Source: Rhizopus arrhizus (lineage: Eukaryota; Mucoromycota; Mucoromycetes; Mucorales; Rhizopodaceae). Taken from it: a stretch of DNA of 64,000 bases. Under the pieces are notes generated by a model, which saw only the letters and a program-made list of their open reading frames with translations, was not told the DNA's origin and made no database searches. Below, piece after piece: positions 57,352-64,000 of this stretch. Made by a program: the position numbers and the translations under genes. The number at the start of each line of letters is the position of its first letter. Position 1 is the first letter of the stretch. The stretch lies in the NCBI GenBank assembly GCA_024220505.1, contig JAKZZE010000024.1, positions 854,925 through 918,924 on the forward strand. Reading direction: 5' to 3'.

Positions 57352-60109
57352 TTAAATTTCATAAAAGAGTAGCCCTTTGCTTACAGTCCATATTCTGTCC
57401 TTTGCAATTCTTGGTATAAACATAAACTTGCTAAATATATATTTAAGCATGGCTTGACGAAATCTGTTGAGGTCTGATTGCAAATGTGGATTATTTAGGC
57501 ATAAAACTACATAACACGCCCGAGACTGAATTAATTTCCATGAGCTTAAAGGGTGTTGGAAAGCAACAGACTCGGTGTTACTTAATATTTCATTGTAGCT
57601 GGGGAGAAGTAGGTTTTCTATTTGTCGTCTTGTATGAGCAGACTTGATGATATTGTAATGACCGTCCTATAAGAAGTTTAATATAAAAAAAGATCAAAGA
57701 TTTACTATAGTACCTTTATAATGTCTTTTATATAATTTTTATCACGAAAGAAGTTTGAGCCATACGCTTGCAGCTTTTGATATGACTCTTTGTCCTTGCA
57801 GTATTTGGTCCATTTCGAAAATTTGGAAATAACTTCGTGCATCATCAAATTGACAAAAGGCTCTACAGAAGCATCGGTTAAGCCATAATGGCTTATAAAG
57901 AGCACAGCACGGTTCCAGTAGTAATTTTCTTTGTTAGAAAGATCTATGTATGGAGCATATAAATTAAGATCAAAGTTTATACTTGTTTCCACTTCTTTCA
58001 TTCTTATATTGGTGGGCGCATTGTAATGCCATTTAGGCAGTTCAAGAGTATCTTGCAGATCAGGAGTCATCTTGTTCAAGACGTCCCTATGCAAGACACC
58101 GTGTAGATGCTGCTTTAAGCTTACTGCACAGGACCAGCGAGTGTTATCTTTAGATAACGTGAAGAGACCAGGTACAAACAAAGCCATTGACTTGCGGCAC
58201 CGGTGGGCTTTCAGTTGGTCAGCGAAGGGAAGCCACCAGTTACGATTGGACGGTCGATGTACTAGCGACGACAGCATAAACGCAACGAAAGCCACACCTG
58301 TGAGTTGGCTTGCTGTATACCTTGTCTCTGCTTGGCTGTGGAAGTTCTTGGCTATTGCAACAAGCGCATCTAAACGGTTCTCTACAAACGACCAAATAGC
58401 ATGGGACTTGTACCAATTAATGTGGACTGGAAGTTCATCTCTAAAAAAACGACGTTAGAATATTTGCATATGCTATGACAAATACGTACTTGGCCAATTT
58501 CATAGTACGGTAGTATAAAGTGTCCCAGTTATTTGCCGTAAAGCGCACCTCGAGTCGCACTCCATAAGATTTGGACTTCATTAATGCTAAGCAGTGTTTT
58601 ATTTTTTTCTATATATCATTAGACGCTTAAGTCTGGTATACTATATAAATTGTTTACTTACTACATGCTTGATAAAGTGTGGTGAAACTTTAAGTACTTC
58701 ATCCGGTTGGAAGTCTTCTCCATGCCTTTCACCCATAGCAGACCGGCGATAAAACGGTTCTTTTGAATGAGAGTATGCAGTGACCCTGATAAAATCAGAT
58801 TTTGAACTTGAATACCTAAAGCCACCAATACCCAAGTGATCACAAAAAGGATCATGTCGATACTTTCTTAAAACAAAGCTTTCTTTTGAACCAATAAACT
58901 TCTCTATTATAGCGCGAAAGGTTCTACTATCACCTGTGGACCAAATGCCAGAAACACCGTGCTGAGGACATCCAAAGTTGACTCCTAAGTCCAAATAAAA
59001 GTTCTGTAGGTCAACACGATCCCATACAAAACCTTGGGAAGCCAAAGCATCAATAAATGTCTCATCCCCAGAAAATCGAGATTTTATGCCCATTCCCCAG
59101 GTTACAAAAAAGAAATCACCAAAAACAGAATTTAAGCCTGGATTATGCGATAGAATACTCTTCATTGCTTCGTCTAGCCTAGCAAACTCTTTCATGCTAA
59201 TGTACATGCTTTTTCCCATACCGGAATGAGCAGCAGACTCATAATCTAGAGGTACAGGCACCACTGAAGTATCAAAGACTACACCCAAAGCCGGAAGGAG
59301 AACAAGGTCCACAAACTGAACATGATAGTGACTGGGTACATGATATGATGGACTTACACCTTCGGTTGTAGCAAGCTCCTGGTAAATACGAGGGAAACAA
59401 ATACAAACCTATAAGCATTTGTTAAATTGTTGCACCTTAAAAGTAGATGATATACCTGAAGTTTTTCAGTCTTTAAAAGCTGCACGTTAGGGATCCTGTG
59501 GACGCCAACACTGACATTCTTGGTATAAACATCATGAGACCAAGTTACACCAGTATCCGACATGTAACTTCTTGAATATAATGGCCTGACAATAAGGCCA
59601 CAGGAGTTTCTAAGTGGTACATCATGACTAACATATGCAAAGGAGTCGATGTCTGTGGAAACACTGACTTCACCAGGAACTGCTTTACATACGTTATCTA
59701 CAAATGCAGGAGATAATTGATCACTGGCACCGTCATAAACGCATCCAAGGATATGCTGAAATATATCGTTGAATGTTTGTTGATTAGCATCAGATGAGCA
59801 GTTCACAAACTCCTCAACTCCCATAGAGGCTATAAATTATTCATTTAATGTTTATATACAAAGTATTTCGCAAATGTACCTTGGGAGTTAAAATACCGTT
59901 GACGATCCAATATGGACAAAGCATTGACGGGGCGTACGATATGTTCAGCTTCATCTAAAAGAAATGTCAGATATTTATGGATGCCAAATAATTAAGTTAC
60001 CTTCACGCGAACGTGTACGAGTACTGATTTCAACAAACGGCTCTACAAACTCACTAGAGTTATCGTGGGAGACAATTTCAACATAAGGTTCGAGATATAA
60101 GTCAGACAT
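57352..60109 (-). CDS. Seven-exon gene encoding an 815-residue protein of unknown function
   Basis: Exons on the minus strand: 60109-60001, 59954-59880, 59829-59456, 59408-58658, 58586-58490, 58440-57714 and 57666-57352. All six introns (46-71 bp) are GT-AG. The summed length is 2448 bp, exactly 816 codons with the stop and no internal stop, which supports the model. The donor of intron 4 (GTAAAC) is the least certain; a stronger-looking GTAAGT 4 bases upstream would break the frame. The N-terminus repeats EPYVEIVS/EPFVEIST. No signal peptide, transmembrane span, zinc cluster or DDE motif was seen. Recognisable stretches include LDLGVNFGCPQHGVSGIWST and VRLEVRFTANNWDTLYYRTM. I do not recognise the family. 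It may be a host gene or part of an uncharacterised mobile element. Its introns and even codon use contrast with the decayed surroundings. Confidence 0.8.
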
Positions 60110-60775
60110 AGTGTGAGTAGCAGAAAAAAAGAATAAATGAGAAAGATAATAAAGCAAAAAAAAAAGAATGAAAAATTAGTCCACGGTATTTATAACGATA
60201 TGAAGTGGACGGCGAAAATGTAACGATAACACAATAACTGACAGAAATCACGCAATTCCATAATCGGTTGTTATTATTGGTGGACTATGATACCATTTTT
60301 GCGCCATTTTTGCTTCTAATCGGCTATTGGCTTTTGTATATATAATTTAACAGACGTTACCAAAAGGAAAAATCCCCAAATCATAGCAACAAAAATAAGT
60401 CAAAACACACTAGACAGTGCGATTCACTTTGACAGACGAACCTTCATTAGATAAATTATTCCTGCTGCCTATTTACTTGGCCAAGTGCTTGAAAAGAAAA
60501 ATTAGGATTATCTGTGACCGTCTGATTTGAATAAAAATTTTGTGACAGGGAAAAGGCATAAATTTCTACAATATTTTTAATCCCGCACTATTAAAGGGAA
60601 GGAGATTTTTAATTTCTTTCTCTTTCTTTCGTCTTTCCACTTTTTTTGTAAAGTGGTAGTTTCATAACCTGTTTTGAATTAGTCGACGTCTGGTTGACGA
60701 GCTGATATAGTATCCACTTGGACCTAAAAGGTTTGACATCATCCTAAAATTGCTCTTTTTTTTCTCTAATATGGT
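60110..60775. other. Upstream region of the seven-exon gene and intergenic DNA
   Basis: Probable promoter side of the gene at 57352-60109. Only AT-rich sequence and pyrimidine runs are seen (for example TCTTTCTCTTTCTTTC near 60620). No TATA box can be chosen with confidence. Confidence 0.5.
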
Positions 60776-60872
60776 TATACCCTGAAATCCTGTGGTTACA
60801 CGTTTACTTTCGGAATGATCAGAGTGATTGGAGTGATGACAGACACACTGGATGCACACTGTTTGATATCTA
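60776..60872. repeat. Decayed satellite unit, left part
   Basis: Matches the satellite order in diverged form: GGTTATACCCTGAAATCCTGTGGTTACACG, a CGGAATGATCAGAGTGAT stretch, then ACACTGGATGCACAC. It is interrupted at TA (60871-60872) by Tc1-like copy E and continues at 62503. Confidence 0.75.
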
Positions 60873-62502
60873 CAGTAGCGGACAAAACTGGTGCACAAAA
60901 ATTAAAATCAACATTGTATCTCCGCCATATGTCTGCGACTTTTGTGGCATATACCATCTGAAAGACAGTCCAAAATATACATTATGTTATGTAAACCGGA
61001 ACTGTGCCGGACATCCCCCAGGCATAAGGTCATTTTTAGTGATTTTTTGCATATTTCAATTTTCGCCAAAAATGTAGTGCTTGTCTAGCCTTCTTTCAAT
61101 TTTCCCCATATCTCTCCCGTTTGCTTTCAGATTTCACAGCATATTAGTAAATTTTAGTAGCTCTTAAAAAATATATAAAACTGTACTTATTTTGTATTTC
61201 CCATTGAGTCCCCCCTTTTGTTTTTACCCTATTCACTATAACAAAGTACTAGCCTTATATGTTTAAGAAAATAAGCAACTGTAAAAACGAAACTCTGAGA
61301 TCTCGAACACGCCTAGTTCGTACGACAGCAGATATTTCTAGAGTAACAAGGATCTCTAAATGGACAATCAACAGGAGAAAGAGGGAAGAAAGAAACTTAA
61401 TGTCTTGTGATCATGAAGGTATTCCGCTATTAGCCTGAAAAGTTATTAGTTCAGTCATCAACCTAGAGCTTGGACAAGGTCCGCTACACACAGTTCCTGA
61501 TGCTCAGCACATTTTGAGGACCTTAAGATACAGTGTTAGCAGACTGTCAGTCTAAAGGCACAGTAGGAAGCTAGATTTTGAGTCCGGAAGTAAGGAATCG
61601 AAGAATTTCATCAGCTGTATAAGTCGGAAAAAGCGATGAATGTGGTATCACAATAAGCCATTGTATACTATAGAGGGCTGGAAGTCTGCTATCTTTAGCA
61701 ATGAAACAAATATGAACATTATGGATGCAGATAGTATACACTAATATTGAAAGCAAGTCGAGCAACCTGAGCGATTTTTTCACGGTGATCAAACAATGAA
61801 GCATGCTGGCTGCTCTGTTATGTTTTAAGGCTGTATTAGATATTGAGGACCAGAATATGTGTGTCAGGTATACGATGGTATAATGAACTCATAAATATAC
61901 ACATATATTTCGCTTACTTCATACCACAAAAGCCTAGCGTATAGTAGTCTAAAACGTCGTAATCTCTCGTTTCAGTATGACAATGACACAAGGCACAAGT
62001 CAACGCATGTCATAAACTCAATATTTGATAACAGCGCTTCTGTGCTACAAGTTTAGCCGCCACTAATCCCGGCCTAAGTCCGCTTAAGCATGCCAGGTGG
62101 CAATTGATGGCAAAGGTATGATGATACGACACTAGATCAAAAAGGGTCGATGATCTTTGGAAAAGAATAGTTAAAGAGCCGGGTTCTTTTACTGAAAATG
62201 ATATACACGCATATTATTAGCATATGCAAAGAAGAATATCCGATAATATCAAGAGATGAGATGATTATATAAAGTCTAAGATTTTAGCCACTTTTGCGGT
62301 TTTTAGAAAATATAAGATTTTATAAATTCAAAGCACGCTTATCGCTCAGTTTTAACAATGTCATGCTTAGAACATACATAGATTACAATGACTAGTATAT
62401 CCTCCTTCTAGTACAGTTTCATGACTATTGCAATTACCATGAGCAGGTAATGGTAGTTAAAAGCTAAAAAAAAGTTTTGTGCACCAGTTTTGTCCGCTAC
62501 TG
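60873..62502 (+). mobile_element. Tc1/mariner-like element, degenerate copy E
   Basis: 1630 bp, family inverted repeats, TA at 60871-60872 and 62503-62504. It carries the same TGA, Asp to Asn and Glu to Lys changes as copies A, B and C. It is inserted in an old satellite unit. Confidence 0.93.
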
Positions 62503-62620
62503 TATATGGGACAAAAAGACCTTTTTACACATAGTGATCTATGCTTATGCTTGTGGCTAGGGTTAAGCTTACTACTATGGCTATACTCGTAAAACCCTGT
62601 GATTTGGCAGTTTTCATAAA
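62503..62620. repeat. Decayed satellite unit, right part
   Basis: Continues the unit of 60776-60872: TATATGGGACAAAAAGACC, TTTTTACACATAGTGATCTATG, then GCTTATGCTTGTGGCTAGGG, matching the unit order after the TATA box, with strong divergence. Confidence 0.7.
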
Positions 62621-63090
62621 GAAATCTTTAATAATGCCAATAAAAAGAAAAAAAAGAAAAAAAAGAACAGATGATATGCTAAACGCATTCCTAACAATTA
62701 ATGACTTGATCAAAATACAGGTTTCATCAAAAATGCATACTGTTTGCAAAGGAACGCGTATATTTTAAAAGTTGAGCTAATTTCAATCTATCTGTAGTAA
62801 AATTTGTAATGAAATTTGAGCAAAATGTTGTATTGTTAAGAGAGCAATATTTTTTAAATATTACATGAGATGCTTCTTTAATTGTCAATAAATGCTTCAC
62901 AGAACATGATATAAATCTAGCTTTCAATAATTATGGGTGTGGGGAGTATAATATCTGATGTGGTTATAAATAATGCACATTGATCCTAAAGTGCTATGAC
63001 AATAAGACACATAATACAAACAGGTAAAAGGCTTTGAAAGTATAAAAAACAACAAATATAAGGTTATAGCAGATAATTCATGTTATGATG
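62621..63090. other. AT-rich non-coding stretch
   Basis: No credible gene or RNA. A purine-rich AAAAGAAAAAAAAGAAAA run lies near 62645. Confidence 0.55.
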
Positions 63091-63560
63091 TAAAAGGTAT
63101 TGTGAGATTGGAGTTTGTAAGGTTTTTATAGTGTTAAATAGGTTTGATTTAAGAGAGTCTTGATGTAAGATCAAAGGTTTAGGTAGGATTTGATTCCAAA
63201 AAGAGTAATGATTTGAATATGAGTTGCTTGGGTTAAGTGATCACCAGATCTTATAAGTAGATCAGACTGTTTTAAGTAAAGTAAAGATAAAAAAGTAAAA
63301 TAAAGATAAAATAAAATAAAAAGGGTTTACAATAAAGTGTATATACTTCAAGGGACTTCTTGTTCTTGATGTTAAGTAAAATAAAAGAAAAACGAAAGAG
63401 ATTTACTTTGTATGATATTTGTTCAAATAATCAAAAAGTAAAGTAAATAAAGTAAAGTAAAACAAAAGTTAAGAGTGAAGTAAGTTAAAAAAAAAGAATA
63501 AGATACATTGGGCTATTTATATTTTTTTTGGGTTTTTCTGATCGTATGTTGTTTTTGATG
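63090..63560 (-). repeat. Decayed LTR related to element #4
   Basis: Ordered matches to the 524-bp LTR of element #4: GGGTTAAGTGATCACCAGATCTTATAAGTAGATCA against GTGACCACCAGATCTTGTAAAGTAGATCA, AAATAAAATAAAAAGGG, CTTCAAGGGACTT, and AAAGTAAATAAAGT. No coding sequence accompanies it, so it is probably a solo LTR of a sister family, with expanded AAAGT-type runs. Confidence 0.65.
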
Positions 63561-63573
63561 ATGGCGCAAAAAA

Positions 63574-63780
63574 TTGTGGTTAAACCCCAAAATCCTGTGG
63601 TTGCCCGCTTAATTTTGGAGTTGTGGTTTGGGCACTTTACATGACCGTAACTAAAGTTAGAGTCACGGCTATAGCAAAAATATGAAATTCAGTGCTGGCC
63701 GGTTACTTTTCGGAGTGAGAACCAACACTAGGCGCACCCCACAGGGTATATAAACGATGTAAAGCGTTTTGTTTTTTTTT
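63574..63780. repeat. Single satellite block with TATA box
   Basis: TTGTGGTTAAACCCC, then the satellite order (CCTGTGGTTGCCCGC, GAGTTGTGG, AGAGTCACGGCTATAG, CGGAGTGAGAACCAACACTA), ending at a TATA box GGGTATATAAACGATG (about 63745). It then leaves the unit into T-runs and A/G-rich linker DNA before the hexamer array. Same layout as 37502-37741. Confidence 0.9.
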
Positions 63781-63866
63781 TTTACCGACGTTTATTTTGT
63801 GGTTATGGTTGGGAAGAAGAAAAAGAAGAAAAAAAAAAAAAAAAAAAAAAAAAACGAAACACAACC

Positions 63867-64000
63867 GTGGTTGTGGTTGTGGTTGTGGTTGTGGTTGTGG
63901 TTGTGGTTGTGGTTGTGGTTGTGGTTGTGGTTGTGGTTGTGGTTGTGGTTGTGGTTGTGGTTGTGGTTGTGGTTGTGGTTGTGGTTGTGGTTGTGGTTGT
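63867..64000 (+). repeat. (TTGTGG)n array to the window edge, candidate telomere
   Basis: About 22 uninterrupted copies up to the last base, without the variants seen in the interstitial tract. The G-rich strand runs 5' to 3' toward the right end, the telomeric orientation. TTGTGG equals, from memory, the telomere repeat reported for Rhizopus. Whether the chromosome really ends here cannot be seen from this window. Confidence 0.6.

Noticed and set aside
4608..61804. Minus-strand 77-codon ORF conserved in four Tc1-like copies (4608, 8587, 20776, 61571)
   Set aside because: It lies antisense to the dead transposase and is conserved only because the copies are recent duplicates.

Overview
The window looks like a transposon-packed, AT-rich, probably subtelomeric stretch of a filamentous fungal chromosome. 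Eukaryotic signs are a class II tRNA-Leu without encoded CCA, GT-AG introns in three genes, and Ty3/gypsy, Tc1/mariner, Merlin and CACTA-type transposases. The right edge is an uninterrupted (TTGTGG)n array. From memory, (CCACAA)n/(TTGTGG)n is the telomere repeat reported for Rhizopus, so a Mucorales fungus is my best guess. I could not check this.

Region 1 (1-26973) is a nested stack of four minus-strand Ty3/gypsy elements, numbered #1 to #4. The oldest is #2: gag from 17267, a 139-bp LTR with TGTAAGAG/CTCTTACA ends, and its outer end 52 bp from the tRNA. It was split by #1 (LTR at 3167-3366), by two Tc1-like copies (3909-5539 and 7889-9518, each at a TA), by #3 (11218-17179, target duplication ACCTC) and by #4 (17435-26951, target duplication GTAA). 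Element #4 was then hit by a third Tc1-like copy (20078-21707). At the two Tc1-like sites and the #3 site inside #2, and at the Tc1-like site inside #4, the host reading frame continues on the far side, so the layers can be ordered. The three full elements express Gag and Pol differently: #2 as one frame, #3 with a single UGA between them, #4 with a canonical -1 slippery heptamer. Element #4 also carries an extra ORF after integrase.

Region 2 (26974-37500) holds tRNA-Leu(AAG), a four-exon CACTA/Tnp2-type transposase gene cut by satellite DNA, two diverged satellite units, a truncated gypsy gag-protease (#5), one intact Tc1-like element (34125-35756, DD35E transposase), and a broken Merlin (IS1595-like) transposase.

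Region 3 (37500-52171) is an interstitial (TTGTGG)n tract of about 173 bp followed by about 34 copies of a 422-bp satellite. The left units carry many single-base indels. The right 18 intervals are all exactly 422 bp and look identical.

Region 4 (52172-64000) is mostly non-coding relics. It contains one seven-exon gene of unknown function (57352-60109, minus strand, 815 codons plus stop), a fourth degenerate Tc1-like copy inside a decayed satellite unit, a decayed LTR related to #4, one more satellite unit, and the terminal (TTGTGG)n array. The G-rich strand runs toward the right end, as expected at a right-hand telomere.

The genes are mobile-element machinery apart from the tRNA and possibly the seven-exon gene. 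The intact Tc1-like transposase is the only visible candidate source for mobilising the four copies that share dead catalytic residues.
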